NCBI GenBank assembly: GCA_948144175.1
Contig: CANXME010000532.1
Span: 2,281,001 to 2,345,000 of the forward strand
Length of the DNA: 64,000 bases
Direction: 5' to 3'
From: Closterium sp. NIES-65
Taxonomy: Eukaryota; Streptophyta; Zygnematophyceae; Desmidiales; Closteriaceae
In this document: one piece after another, positions 28,732 to 39,799 of the stretch
Numbering within the stretch: position 1 is the stretch's first letter
How the letters are laid out: the number at the start of each line of letters is the position of its first letter
Program-made: the position numbers and the translations under genes
The notes under the pieces: generated by a model
What the model was told of the DNA's origin: nothing
What the model saw: the letters and a program-made list of their open reading frames with translations, nothing else
Databases searched by the model: none

Positions 28732-29019
28732 TTTTCCCGTCGCCCGTCGAGGCGACCTGAGGGGGCCGCACGACCTGGGGGAGGGGGGCGAGCATCGCCC
28801 CTTCTGCCGCCTGTTTTGGCGCCCTGGGAGACCGCGCATCCCCCCCCCCCCCACCCCCCCCCCCAACCTCCCTACCCGCTGTCCTGCCCTGCCCTGTGTT
28901 AGGGTCTGGGGGTGGCGAGTAGGGGGTGACGGGTGTGTGGTCTCCCCTGCTCCTCCTCCTCCTTCGTCTCCCACTGCTGCAGCTAACGCTGAGGGGGGTG
29001 GATGTGTGGGAGCCTAGGG

Positions 29020-29110
29020 TTTAGGGTTTAAGGGGGGTGCTGTGGGGGTGGAGCTAGGGTTTTGAGGGAGATGGATGTGTGTGAGCCTGTGGTTTAGGGT
29101 GTAAGGAGGG
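29020..29110 (+). repeat. Telomere-like AGGGTTT motifs in NA-2
   Basis: AGGGTTTAGGGTTTAAGG at about 29018 and further AGGGTTTT and GGTTTAGGG motifs to 29100. NA-3 has GGGTTTAGGGTTTAAGG at about 48779. This is the plant telomere unit (TTTAGGG) in two copies. Confidence 0.6.
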
Positions 29111-29214
29111 TGCTATGGGAGTGGAGCTAGGGTTTGAGCAGGGGGTGTGTGTCGAGAGGTGTGGGGCAGCTGGAGGAGGTTGGTTGAACGGAGGTTGTCG
29201 TTGTGTCGTCAGCA

Positions 29215-29470
29215 GCACCAGTAGTCTGGGGCGCTGCTCCGGTAGCCCAGTCGTAGCCAGCTGTGCCAGTCGCCCGTGGGTCCGTTGCTCGTCTGCCGCT
29301 AGTCTTAGCCGCGGAGCCAGTTACTCTAGTAGTCCGGAGCGCTATTCTGGTAGCCGCTATGCCAGTGTGACTCCTGTTGCGCGTGTGTTTGCAGCTTCAG
29401 CCGTCGCCTCCTATCTCCTCTCCTCTTACAATCTCGCCTCCTCCTCCTCACTTGCCCTTTGTGAATGACT
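29215..29470 (+). other. Structured 3' domain of NA-2
   Basis: Hairpins CTGGG-GCGCTGC-TCCGG (29226-29242) and CCGGA-GCGCTAT-TCTGG (29334-29350), both followed by GGTAGCC or GTAGCCG, with the same intervening blocks as NA-1 and NA-3. The second hairpin keeps pairing through a G-U pair. Confidence 0.6.
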
Positions 29471-29538
29471 CTAGCTTTGCTCGCTATTGTGAACTCCTGC
29501 TCTATGCCTGCTTACACCCCACTTTGGCTATGGGGGTG

Positions 29539-29671
29539 TGTCAGAATGTTATGTTTGTCTTGCCTGCAGTGGGGTACTCAATAGTGAGTACAGCCCAACT
29601 TAGGGTTTCCTATATGTACTCAACTGCTTGCTAGTGAACCTCCTCTCTTCTTCATTCCTCAATTCTTCACA
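29539..29671 (+). repeat. NA-2 3' LTR
   Basis: 133 bp, TGTCAGAATG to CTTCACA, preceded by CTATGGGGGTG. Confidence 0.88.
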
Positions 29672-29960
29672 CGCTGCTGCTAAGCTCTGCTGCTGCTTCT
29701 AAGCACTGCTGCTGCTACTAAGCACGCTACTACTGCTATTGCTCCTGCAAGCGCTACTGCGGCTGCACCGCCCAGCCAGTACCGCACCGCCCTGCCGAGC
29801 CGCTCCGCCCAGCCCGAGCCGCGCCACCCTACCCGAGCCGCACTGCCCTACCCCTATTGAGCAGCACCGCCCTACTGCTGCTACTATTGATGCTACTACT
29901 GCTACAGTTACTGCACCTTCTGCTACCGCAACTACTGCTGCTACCGCTTCTCCTGCTACT
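29672..29960 (+). other. Cop-F leader, part after NA-2
   Basis: CTG-rich tract (29672-29740) followed by CCGCCC/GAGCCG repeats and GCTACTACTGCTAC repeats up to the gag start. The related Cop-G has a long GCA/CTG tract at the same place. No gene is seen. Confidence 0.6.
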
Positions 29961-30881
29961 ATGGCTACCGTCTCGGTTCTTAGCTTCGATGCGGAGGGTC
30001 GCGCCATTAGCATTGATGTTTGGCTCGATGATCTCCAGCTTTACCTGCAGAGCGAGGCTAGGGATGGCATTTTACTTTTCGCGCATACGTCCGGATCCCT
30101 CATAGCCCCAGCTGACACAAAGGTAGCAGATTATTCAAAGTGGCTCATTCGTGATGCTACTGCCCGCCTTGCTGTCCGCAACCACCTTCCGCGAACACTC
30201 CCCCGCTTTATATCACCCTGTACTTCCTCGTCACACGCCTCCCTGACTCCCTCCGTACTGTTAGGGACCACTTTCTCGCCCTTGACCCCACGGAGCTCAC
30301 TTGCCTTGCTAGAGAAGTCCCTTTCGAGGTTGAGACCAGTACTGTTGCTGTCGCTGCCTCTCGTGGGCACTCCACGCTCCCCCTTCTAAGTGTGCTTCCT
30401 CCCCTCTCATTCCATCAATTGCTACTACTGTTGCTGTCGACCTCCTAGTGGGAGGCGCAACAACAGCAAGGGCAAAGGGGGTAAGTGTGGAAGGGGCGGC
30501 ACTAGCGGTGGTGGTAGCGGGGGTGGTGGTGGTGGGGGTGGAGGCGGACGGGGTGGTGGAGGCGGCGGGGGTGGTGGAGGCGGTGGGGGCGGTGGAGGAG
30601 GTCAAGGTGGAGCTGGCAGGGGTGGTGGCTATGGCGGCTCCCCTCGTGGAGGTGGAGGCTATGGGAGTGGACAGAAGTTGCCGCGCCTCCCGGACAACCC
30701 CACCAACCAGCAGCTTCGTGAGTGGGTTCTCCAATATGGTTCCTCTGGGGGCTCTAGTCGCTGCCCGTATGTCAAGCGCACTGGTTTCAAGAAGGATCAG
30801 ACCTGCGGAAAGGGTCACACTGAGTATAAGTGCTTCGGCCGTCTCGAGGATGCCTGGGTGGCTGAGTACAGTGAAGAGTAG
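29961..30881 (+). pseudogene. gag: Cop-F gag
   Basis: Starts MATVSVLSFDAEGRAISIDV. After AVRNHLP (about 30190) a deletion of some 100 codons removes YDAVVARYSS...RLMLP, and the sequence resumes, frameshifted, at PPLYITLYFLVTRLPDSL. A second frame (30390-30881) carries GRRNNSKGKGGKCG, a Gly tract, and the variant knuckle CPYVKRTGFKKDQTCGKGHTEYKC, again C-x13-C-x3-H-x4-C, followed by FGRLEDAW. Confidence 0.83.
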
Positions 30882-30884
30882 GTT

Positions 30885-32560
30885 GTGCCCAATTGGTTGC
30901 AACTGATCAGGATGGGAGTAGATGTGTATGCTCTTGACTTTGCCAAAATCAGTGTTGCTATCTATGCTATGTATGTTGTTGAAATGAGTGTTGAGAGTGC
31001 GTATTACTCGTGTGTGCCTTGCCATGCTAGTGTCAATGCTGCTGCACTAGGTGCTAGTGAGTCTGCTGCCGCTCTAGGTGCTAGCGTTTTTGCTACCACA
31101 TGTGCTAGTGAGTCTGCTGCTAGTAAGTCTGCTGCCTTAGCTGAGGTCCTGCACACTTTCACACTTGACCCAAACGCATCTTGTTGCTTCTTTCGTGACT
31201 GCATCACAGTCACACCACTTGCCGCACCGGTCCCAGTCTCACTGGCTGATCCCTCAGGGGGTCCAGTAGTCGCACGAGCCTCCATTGTCCTCTCCTGTCT
31301 GGTAGTTCCTTCTGGCTCTCTTTCCGGTCTCCACCTCCCCTCGTTCTCGACAAACTTAGTGAGCAACGCAGCCCTGTAGGATGTATGGGTTGATACCTTT
31401 ACTCTTGGAGGGCAGCGTGTGGCAATCTGTACGTGTTCACGGACTGGCCGTCACCTTTCTACGTTCACTCGGCAGCCTGGGTCTAGTCTGTACACGCTGA
31501 CCACTGCGTCTGCACAGGTGGCTTCATCCGGTCAGGTGGTTGCGTTATGTCAGGTGGCTTTATCAGCTCAGTTAGCTGCGTCTTGCCCCTGTCGGCTACT
31601 CACGCACCCAACTCAGCTTTGGCACCACCATCTAGGCCACCTCTCCCAGCAGCATCTGCGCATCATGCACTCCCCTTGTCTCTGGTTATCCCAGGTCCCT
31701 GCCCCCCCTCCCGTGCTCGCCTGCCCCGCTGTGCCTTCCCTGCGTCGAGGGGCGGCAACGCGCCGCTCCTCACTCCTCCTCATTTCCTTCGACCACTGCT
31801 CCTCTGCAGACTCTCCACATGGACGTGTGGGGCCCTGCCTGCGTCCGTAGTACTACTTCCTGCTGGTCGTTGAGGACTACTCGCGCTACACCATGGTCTT
31901 CCCCTTGCGCAGCAAGACGGCCGTCTGCGGTATTTTGATCCCCTGGATCCGCGTTACTTGTCACCAGCTGCGCGCGGTTTCGGAGGGACCTTCCAGTCCT
32001 ATGTCTGCACTCTGACAAGGGCGGTGAGTTCTCTTCCAGCCTCCTTGAGGAGTTCTGACGAGCAGAGGCCATCGTCCAGTCATTCACGCTTCCGACCTCT
32101 CCACAGCAAAAATGGGATTGCTCAGCGTCGCATTGGCTTGATCATGGAGGTTGCTCGTACCTCCATGATCCATGCAGCTATTCCCCATTTTGTGTGGACG
32201 TTTGCGGTCCGATACGCTGCGCATCACCTCAACCTCTGGCACCGTGTCTCTTTGCTAGAGAACCCCCCCCCACATTCCATTGGACGGGAAAGGGTTGGTG
32301 ATGCATCAACATTTCAGGTCTGGCGCGCTCTCCCTTGTCCGCGATACCACCACGAGCAAGCTCTCTCCTCGCACTCTCCGTTGCGTCTTGCTTGGCTTCC
32401 CCAACGACGCCCTGCCCTGGCAGTTTTATCACCTTGCCTAGGGTTGAGTTCTATCCTCCTAGGACGTCACCTTTGACGAGTCGGTCTGCTACTACTGGCT
32501 CCACCTGCACGGGTCCCACCCGGTCCCCCTGCCGCCCCTCTTCCTGGTACTAGTCCCCCC
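30885..32560 (+). pseudogene. pol: Cop-F protease and integrase remnants
   Basis: 30885-31379: TFTLDPNASCCFFRDC, where LDSGAS has become LDPNAS, so the protease is dead. A TAG at about 31378 precedes the GAG-pre-integrase remnant (TQLWHHHLGHLS). Integrase pieces HMDVWGPACVR, YSRYTMVFPLRSK, and QQKWDCSASHW (frameshifted NGIAQRR, with the catalytic E changed to Q in frame 31958-32476) are spread over several frames to about 32560. Confidence 0.75.
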
Positions 32561-34040
32561 CACCGGTAGACACCCTCCCCCCACAGGATCCTGCTCCTTC
32601 AGGTGTGTCTCAAGTAGACACACCCCCCTTTGTTGAGCCTTTGGAGATCTCTTCTAACTCCTATGGCCCTAATGAGGGGGGTGACCCAGCTGCTGACGAC
32701 ACGGCGGCCACTCGCCGCTCTCCTCGCTAAGAGACCCCCCCGGGTTTTTCCGCCTCAGCCGTCTTCGCCGCCTCTGCAGCCTGCTGCTGTGGACTTTGGA
32801 GCTGAGACTGCTGGTGCTAAGCCTGGGGGTGCTAAGCCTGGGGGTGCTGAGACTGGCGGTGCTGAGTTTGAGGGTGCTAAGACTCAGGGTGCTGAGACTG
32901 GGGGTGCTGAGCCTGGGGGTGCTGCGAGTCCTAGTGCTGGTGGAGCCGTGGGTGACCCTGTTGGAGGTCCTGAAGTTGGACAGCCGCAGCTGCCTAGTCG
33001 ACTCGAGACGCTCTCGCCGCAGCAGATTTGAGAGTGGATCATTCAGCGAGGCCGTCCTAGTGGTGGAGGGTATGGAGTTACAGCTTCTGGAGTTGCTGGT
33101 GCTGGAGGTGCTACTGGTGCTGGAAGGTGCTGAAGGTGCTGCTGGTGGTGGAGGTGCTAGAGGTGCTACTGGTGCTGGAGGTGCTAGAGCTGCTGACGCT
33201 GGAGGTGCTGGAGGTGCTGCTTGTGCTAGAGGTGCTGGAGGTGTTGCTGGTGCTGGAGGTGCTAGAGCTTCTAGTTCTGGAGGTGCTTCTGGAGTGCTTC
33301 GTCACCTTCTAAGTCTCTTGCCAGTTGCTACTGAGTTCCTTGTCGCTGGTACTACTCCTCCGTTACTGTTTCCACCGACGGACCACACTCAACCACAGCT
33401 ACTGCCTGGGTAACCGCTACCTTCTCCTGCTCGTTACACTGGGGTGACAGAGTTCATGATTGAGTGTCCAGAGCCTGAGGCTCGTGCTTCCACTCCTGAG
33501 CGTCGAGAGCCTGAGACTAGAGCCTCTGTCCCTGCTCGTGTTAGTCATGTTCCTCGTCCTCGTGCTCCGGCTGTTCCAGCTATTCACGATATGACACTCC
33601 GTCCTTCCTCTGTTCCACAGCGTGTTTTCCTGCTGCCGTCTCCTCCTGCGTCCTCTCTGTCTCACGTGCCGAACCCTCCGTCTGACCTTGTTTGTGCTGC
33701 AAGTCCGACTGTCACTCGTTTTCTTACCAAGTGTGTGATGGACCCTTCGTTTTCGTCTACTGCTGCGATTGCCTTAGTAGCTCAGCTTGTTGACTTTGTT
33801 GCTATGTGTCGTCTTGTCTTTAGCTCCAACTGTCCCCCGTCCGTCGGGGGTGAGATTGCCCTTGGCTGTGATGTTCTTAAGAATAGACAGTTTGAGCTTG
33901 AGTTCCTGGCGGTTGCTACACCTCATCTCGCTACCATGGTGCTTTGCCCTGAAAGAGACCCGAATGCACTGGACATCCCCACCCCGCGCTCTTACGCAGA
34001 GGCGATCTCGGGTGAGTACTCCTCTTAGTAGCAAACAACC
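32560..34040 (+). pseudogene. pol: Cop-F linker
   Basis: Contains the GGAKPGGAETGGAE array (32790-32930), an Ala/Gly array with GGTGCTGGAGGTGCT units (33060-33300), Pro/Arg-rich sequence (33420-33600) and the pre-RT block CPPSVGGEIALGCDVLKNRQ and DALDIPTPRSYAEAI (33830-34020). The antisense of the 33100-33300 array gives a spurious Ser/Thr-rich frame. Confidence 0.7.
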
Positions 34041-35860
34041 ATGGACACAGAAATGACTTCCTGGAAGTCCACAGGCACCTACGTCGACGAGGTTCCCCCT
34101 CCTTGGGCGAACATTGTCGATGGCATGTGGATTTTCAAAGTGAAGTGGCCACCAGGTTCTCCGCCTGCCTTCAAGGCGCGCTATGTTGCTCGAGGCTTCA
34201 GTCAATGTGAGGGGGTCAACTTCTTTCAGACCTTCTTCCCTACCCCGAAGATGACCACTCTTCGGGTGTTACTTCACGTTGCTGCACAGCGTGATTACGA
34301 GATGTGTTAATAGGAGTGGAGTGTTGGACCCGCTCTCGCTTGGGCAACGCCGACGACTTGGTCGGATGTGCGGGAGACGCAGCCGACCGTTCACAGTGAA
34401 GGAGCTGCTCAACGGGCTTCGTCGAGCTGCAGGGTGTCACTGTGGGGTTTCCGTCGACCAGGGGTGCTCGATGGGCGTAGCTGACTCGGTTGGGCGATAA
34501 GTGGGCCGTCGACGAGGAGTGCCAGCTCGACAGAGAGGTCGACGGAGCAGTCTGTCGACCTGACATGTGAGCAACGATCGACGAGGGGAGCTCGGCGACA
34601 TAAACTAAGAGTTCTGGTTGACGGAAGGGGTCCATCGACCAGGGGGCAGCTCGACAGGAGCTGTGGTTGACCAGAGGCACCTGGTGGTCGACCGGAGGAC
34701 CTGGTGGTCGACCGGAGCATTTGGTGGTCGACCAGAGTACCTGGTGGTGTCCAGGTCGACCAGGTAACCTGCTCGGCGAGTTCTACGGAGGCACGCGAAC
34801 GTCGTCGAGGTTGCGATGACGAAGGTGACTTCAGGGTGGTATCCTAAGGTCGATGTGGTTCGTCAGGCGCAGACAACAGCCGATGGATGCACAGTAATGC
34901 AAGGCGGGCCAATCGTCTGCGCGCACCTGCGAGCGTGCGCACTGCTGTGTTCTACCAGGCAATGCTGGACCTGCTACTCCCGTGAATGTGCAAGCGCTAA
35001 GAAACTAAGCAAAGCTACGATCACTCCGATTAGTTCATGCCAACCTACGTAGTCTCGCTCACTACCGTTGTAGAGTGATTCTCCGCAAGCTGCACTGCCT
35101 CGACTTCTTGACTGCCTTCTTACGGGGCACCCTTCACGAGGCCAATTGGTTGCTTCATCCACGTGGCTTTACTCGGTCGTTTCCTGCGGGCACCCAGTGG
35201 AGCCTACGGCGGCCAGTCTATAGCCTACGTCAGGCGCCCTGAGAGTGGCACGACACACTAAGCACGACACTTGCGGCTCTTGGCTTCGCTCCCTCGATTG
35301 CTGACTCATCGCTGTTTCTGCGCACAAACACTTCCCTGTCGCCGTTCTACGTCCTCGTGTATGTCGACGACTTGATCTTTGCTACTGCTGACACTTAGGC
35401 ACTGGCCTCGTGAAGTCGGAGCTGCAGAAGAGACACACTTGCACTGACCTGGGTGAGCTGTGCATCTATCTTGGCTTGCAGATCACTAGGGACAGAGCAA
35501 GGCGCACCATCACGTTGACTCAGTCTCACATGGTGCATCAGGTCCTTCAGCGCTTCGGCTTCACCTTCTCCTCGCCACAGCCTACTCCTCTGCCTACAGG
35601 CCACTCGCTCTAAGCTCCACCTTTGGACGAGTCCATAGAGGCAAGTGGTCCATATCCAGAGCTTGTGGTTTGCCTCATGTACCTGATGACCTGCACTCGT
35701 CCTGACCTTGCGTACCCTCTTGGCCTTCTGGCTCACTACGTGGCTCCCGGTAGACACCGAAAGGTGCACTGGGATGCTGCGAAGAGGGGTACTGTGGTAC
35801 TTGTGCAATACATCGGCCATGGGCTTGGTGCTTGGAGGACGGGACTCACAGGACACTCAA
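34041..35860 (+). pseudogene. pol: Cop-F RT and partial RNase H, interrupted
   Basis: The first part, 34041-34301, runs TGTYVDEVPPPWANIVDGMWIFKVK to AAQRDYE. A 788-bp insert follows. The second part resumes at 35090 with LHCLDFLTAFLRGTLHE and contains YVDDLIFATADT (about 35358-35393), a TAG at 35396, then KSELQKRHTCTDLGEL and CTRPDLAYPLGLL. Near 35830 it reaches the start of RNase H (MGLVLGG) and then breaks. Confidence 0.85.
34302..35089 (+). mobile_element. 788-bp insert in Cop-F RT, solo-LTR-like
   Basis: It interrupts the RT between AQRDYE and LHCLDF with no coding sequence of its own. It starts near TGTGTTAATAGGAGTGG and ends near CTCCGCA, and has repeated GTCGACC and CTGGTGGTCGACCGGAG units (34430-34770). 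The size and TG...CA-like ends suit a solo LTR, but I could not find a clean target duplication, so the exact ends and class are uncertain. Confidence 0.45.
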
Positions 35861-35884
35861 AATTGCTCACAGTACCACTGAGCT

Positions 35885-37304
35885 CCGCCCTCCAAGCACA
35901 AGGCCCATGTCCGATGTAATGCACAAGTAACACAGCACCCTCCTAGCAGCTTCCCAGTGCTCCTTCCGGTGTTGACCGGGAGCAACGTAGCGAGCCAGGA
36001 GGCTGAGAGGGTAAGTGAGGTCAAGTCTTGTGCACGTCATCAGGTACATGAGGCAACTTACAAGCTCTGGATACAGACCATTCGGCTCTACGGACTCATC
36101 CAAAGGTGGAGTTGAGAGCAAGTGGCCTGTAGGCAGAGGAGTGGGCTGTGGTGAGGAGAACCGGAAACCGAAGCACTGAAGGACCGTTTGCACCATGTGT
36201 GACTGAGTTAGAGTGATGGTGCGCCTCGCTCTGTCCCGGGTGATCTGCAAACCAAGATAGCTTTGTAGCTCACCCAGGTCTGTGCAATTGTGTCTTTGTC
36301 TTCTGCGATGGGTCAGCAGTCGAGGGAGCAAAGCCATGAGCCGCAAGTGTCGTCCTCAGTGTGTCGTGCCACTCTCGGCGCCCCTGACGCAGTCTGTAGA
36401 CTGGTCGCCGAAGGCTCCTCTGGGTGCCCTCAAGAAACGACCCTGAGAAGCCAGGTGGACGGCGCACCCAGATGGCCTCGTGGAGGCTGCCCTGTAAGAA
36501 GGCAGTCGAGAAGTCAAGGGAGTGCAACTCGTAGTCATGATGTGCTACAACGAGCGACAACACCTGAAGAGTGGTCATCTTCGGGGTAGGAGAGAAGGTC
36601 AGAAAGAAGTCGACCCCGTGACGCTGACTGAAGCCTCGAGCAACGTAGCATGCCTTGAAGGCAAGTGGAGAACCCGGTGGCCGCTTCACCCTGAAGATCC
36701 ACATGCCATTGACAATGTTCGCCAGAGGAGGAGGAACCTCGTCAGCGTAGGTGCCTGTGGACTTCAATGAAGTGGAGTACTCACCCGAGATCGCCTCTTC
36801 GTAAGTGCATGGAGTAGGGATGTCTAGAGCATCTGGGTCTCCCTCAGTGCAAAGCATCATGGCAGCGAGATGAGGTGCAGCAGCTGCTAGGTGCTCAAGC
36901 TCAAACTGCCTATCCTCAAGAATGTCACAGCCAAGGGAAATCTTACCCCTGACGGACGGAGGACGGCCAGGGTCACAAACAAGACGCGCAGCGTAGTCAA
37001 GACGGCACATAGCAACAAAGTTAACTTGCTCAGCTACTAGGGCAGTCACAGCAGGGGACGAAAATGAAGGGTCAGTCACATCTATGGCAAAAAAATGAGT
37101 GATGGTCGGCCTGGCAGCACGAACAAGGTCAGACTCAGGATCAAGAACGTCAAGAAGAGAAGATTCAGGAGGTGACGGTAGGACAACACGATGTGGAACA
37201 GGGGTAGGACGGAGTGCCATAATGAGTGCCTGGGACAGCCGGAGCACGAGAACGGGCAACACGACGACCACAAACAGGTGTGGAAGCACGAGATATAGGC
37301 TCAT
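35885..37304 (-). pseudogene. pol: Cop-G pre-RT block and RT (YVDD deleted)
   Basis: Contains RPPSVRGKISLGCDILEDRQFELEHL, GMWIFRVKRPPGSP, KACYVARGFSQ and LDFSTAFLQG. At about 36305 it jumps from STADPS to KTKTQLHRPG, that is, straight to the CTDLGEL block. About 40 codons including YVDD are missing. The last part reads TCTRLDLTYPLSLLARYVAPG and ends at GLVLGGRSSVVL. Confidence 0.85.
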
Positions 37305-38160
37305 GACGCTCAGTCAGGGAGTCAGTCATCTCAGTGTAAGGAACAGGAGCAGGGAGCGGGGAGGCAGGTAATAGTTGTGGCAGAGACGGGTCAGCAGGTG
37401 GAAACAACAGAGAGTAGTACTAGCGATAGGGAACTCAGTAGCAGGTGGCGGGAGACTGAGAAGGTGGCGAAGCATAGACGGCTGAGCAGTCGCACCCCCA
37501 GAACCACCAAGACCTCCAGGTCCAACAGCACCTCCAGCACCAGCAGCAACTCCAGCACCTCCAGCACCAGCAGCTCCAGCACCTCCAGCTCCAGCAGCAC
37601 CTCTAGTACCTGCAGCATTTCCAGCACTATCAGCACCTCCAGTACCAGCAGCTCCAGCACCTCCAGCACCAGTAGCACCTCCAGTACCTCCAGCACCTCT
37701 AGCACCTCCAGTACCAGTAGCACCTTTAGCACTACCTCCAGCTCTAGCAACTCTAGGACCTCCAAAACTCCAAGCTCCACCCCAAAGCGGCCTCGCCAAA
37801 CTACCCACTCGTGAAACTGCTGCGGCAAGGGCGCCTTGTCATGTCCTCCAGCAGGAGCACCCGCAGCTCCACCACCACCAGGTTTCGTGGCGCCCCCAGA
37901 GTCAGCACCCCCAGTGTCAGCACCCCTAGAGTCAGCACCCCCAGTGTCAGCACCCCTAGAGTCAGCACCCCCGGTCTCTGCACCACCTGTCGGAGCACCC
38001 CCGGGACCAGCAGCTCTAGAGTCCGCACCCACAGCGTCACCACCCCCAACAACACCAAAGTCCACAGCGACAGGCTGCGGAGGCGGTGAAGACAGCCGAG
38101 GCAGAAAACCCGGGGGGGCCTCCAAGCGTGGAGAGCAGTGAGAGGCCGCCGTCTCGTCAG
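37130..38160 (-). pseudogene. pol: Cop-G linker
   Basis: GGADTGGADSRGADTGG array (about 38040-37890), a Gly/Ala array with GGTGCTGGAGGTGCT-type units (37500-37740), and a Pro/Ser/Arg-rich part. Same order as in Cop-F. Confidence 0.7.
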
Positions 38161-38199
38161 CGGTGGGACACCCTCCTCAGCTGGGCCAGAGGAGTCAAA

Positions 38200-39306
38200 A
38201 GAGATCTACAAATGCTCAACCAAGGGGGGTGGGTCCTCGTGAGACACACGGGAAGGAGCAGGATCCTGTGGGGGGAAGAGGTCTACCAGGGGGGTTACTG
38301 GAACCAAGAAGAGGGGCGGCGGGGGGACCGGGTGGGACCCGTGCGGGTGAAGACGGTAGAAGTAGACCGACTCGTCAAATGCGACGTTCTGGGAGGACAG
38401 AACTCAACGCAAGGCAGGGTGGTAAAATTGCCAAGGCGGGGCGTCGTTGGGGAAGCCAAGGAAGACTCGACAGAGAGTGCGAGGGGAGAGCTTGCTTGCA
38501 GTGGTATCGTGAACAAGCGAGAGTGCACCCCAGTCCCGAGACGTCGACGCATCGCCAACATCCCCCGTCCAACGTAGAGTGGGCGAGGTCTCTGGCATAG
38601 AGACTCGGGGCCAGAGTTTGAGATGATGCGCAGCGTATCAGACCACAAACGGCCAAAAAAAATGGGGAGCAGCCACATGGATCATGGAGGTACGAGCAAC
38701 CTCCATGATCAAGCCAATGTGATGCTCAGCAATCCCATTTTGCTGCAGAGAGGCCGGAAGCGTGAACGATTGGACGATGCCCTCGTCTCGACAGAAGTCT
38801 GCAAGGAGTTCAGAAGAGAACTCAGCGCCTCTATCAGAGTGCAGAAGTAGGACTGGAAGGTCCCGCCGAAACCGCTTGCGCAGCTGGCGACGAGTAGCGC
38901 GGATCCAAGGGATCAAAACATCATGAACACCCGCCTTGCTCCACAAGGGGAAGACTGTGGTGTAGCGCGTATAGTCATCAACAACCAGCAGAAAGTAGCG
39001 CAATTGCTCTGTCCACATGGAGAGTCTGCAGAGGAGCAGTGGTTGGAGGAAACGAGGAGTGAGGAGTGGCGTGCTGCCGTTCCTCGACGCAGGGAAGGCA
39101 CGGCGGAGCAAGCAATTGCAGGAGGGGGGGCAGGGATTCGGAAAGGACAAGGAGACGGGCGTGCATGCTGCGGAGACGCGGCAAAGAGGGGTGACCGACG
39201 CAACTACCTGTGCAGACTCAGTGGTCAGTGTGTACAGGTTAGACCCAAGTTTCTGTGTGAATGTGGCGAGGTGGCGGCTAGTTAGTGAGCACGTACAGAT
39301 CGCCAC
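38200..39306 (-). pseudogene. pol: Cop-G GAG-pre-integrase remnant and integrase
   Basis: HLATFTQKLGSNLYTL at the start, then a deletion-shortened zinc block. The core has YFLLVVDDYTRYTTVFPL, LLHSDRGAEFSS and SLQQNGIAEHHIGLIMEVART: second D and E present, but the DVWGP segment is largely deleted. A further frame (38598-38404) has LRWTGDVGDAS and FLGFPNDAPPWQF. Confidence 0.78.
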
Positions 39307-39309
39307 GCG

Positions 39310-39760
39310 CTCACCCCGAGTTTAGGCATCAACCAACACATCCTGGAAGGCAGCATTGCTCACCAAGTTTGTAGAGAACAAGGGGATGTGGAGACCTGAA
39401 AGAGAGTCAGATGGGACTATCGGACACAGGAGGTCAGTGGAGGCCTGTGCGACGATGGGGTCCCCAGAGGGATCAGCTAGTGAGACCGGGACAGGAGAAG
39501 CAAGCGGTGTGACTGTGGTGCAATCACGAAAAAGCAACGTGACATGCCTGGGTCAAGCGTGAAAGCGTGCAAGGCCTCAGCCGAGGCAATAGACTCACTG
39601 GCAATAGACTCACTAGTACTTGTGGCAGCAGATGCACTAGCACCTAGAGTGGCAGCAGACTCACTAGCACCTAGAGCGGCAGCCTCGAGACTAGCAGCGC
39701 AAGGCACACACGAGTAACAGGCACCCTCAGCACTAGTAGCATCAACATACATAGCATAAA
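39310..39760 (-). pseudogene. pol: Cop-G protease region
   Basis: Reads EGACYSCVPCAASLEAAALGASES repeats, then HAFTLDPGMSRCF, where LDSGAS has become LDPGMS, and after a frameshift LFRDCTTVTPLASPVPVSLADPSG. Not functional. Confidence 0.75.
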
Positions 39761-39799
39761 GTCTCTTCTTGATCTAAACAAAGTCAAGAGCAAACACAT

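Larger units (their letters stand above)
28084..29671 (+). mobile_element. NA-2: non-autonomous LTR element, 1588 bp
   Basis: LTRs are 28084-28219 and 29539-29671, and the primer site TGCTATCAGAGC is 28220-28231. Flanks are CGCAG and CGCTG, a 4-of-5 target duplication. The leader hairpin CACGCC-CCGT-GGCGTG is at 28290-28305. A repeat of GGCCCCGTCGCCGCC type (28340-28660) replaces the hairpin array of NA-1. C26 at 28706-28731 is followed by TTTTCCCGTCGCCCGTC, as in NA-1. The structured domain is at about 29215-29460 and the polypurine hairpin precedes the 3' LTR. No protein is supported. It sits in the Cop-F leader. Confidence 0.9.
27537..35875 (+). mobile_element. Cop-F: Copia element carrying NA-2, 3' end lost
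   Basis: A partial 5' LTR (27537-27621), primer site, leader (interrupted by NA-2 at 28084-29671), gag at 29961, protease, integrase, linker, RT (interrupted at 34302-35089) and the start of RNase H. It ends near 35875 where Cop-G begins in the opposite orientation. Many stops, frameshifts and internal deletions make it one of the oldest elements here. Closest relative in the window: Cop-G. Confidence 0.87.

Noticed and set aside
29020-29110. True interstitial telomere or chromosome-fusion point
   Set aside because: Only two TTTAGGG-like units, and the same motif sits at the same place in NA-3, so it belongs to the element.
33111-33305. Ser/Thr-only frame opposite the Cop-F linker
   Set aside because: Antisense of the GGTGCTGGAGGTGCT repeats.
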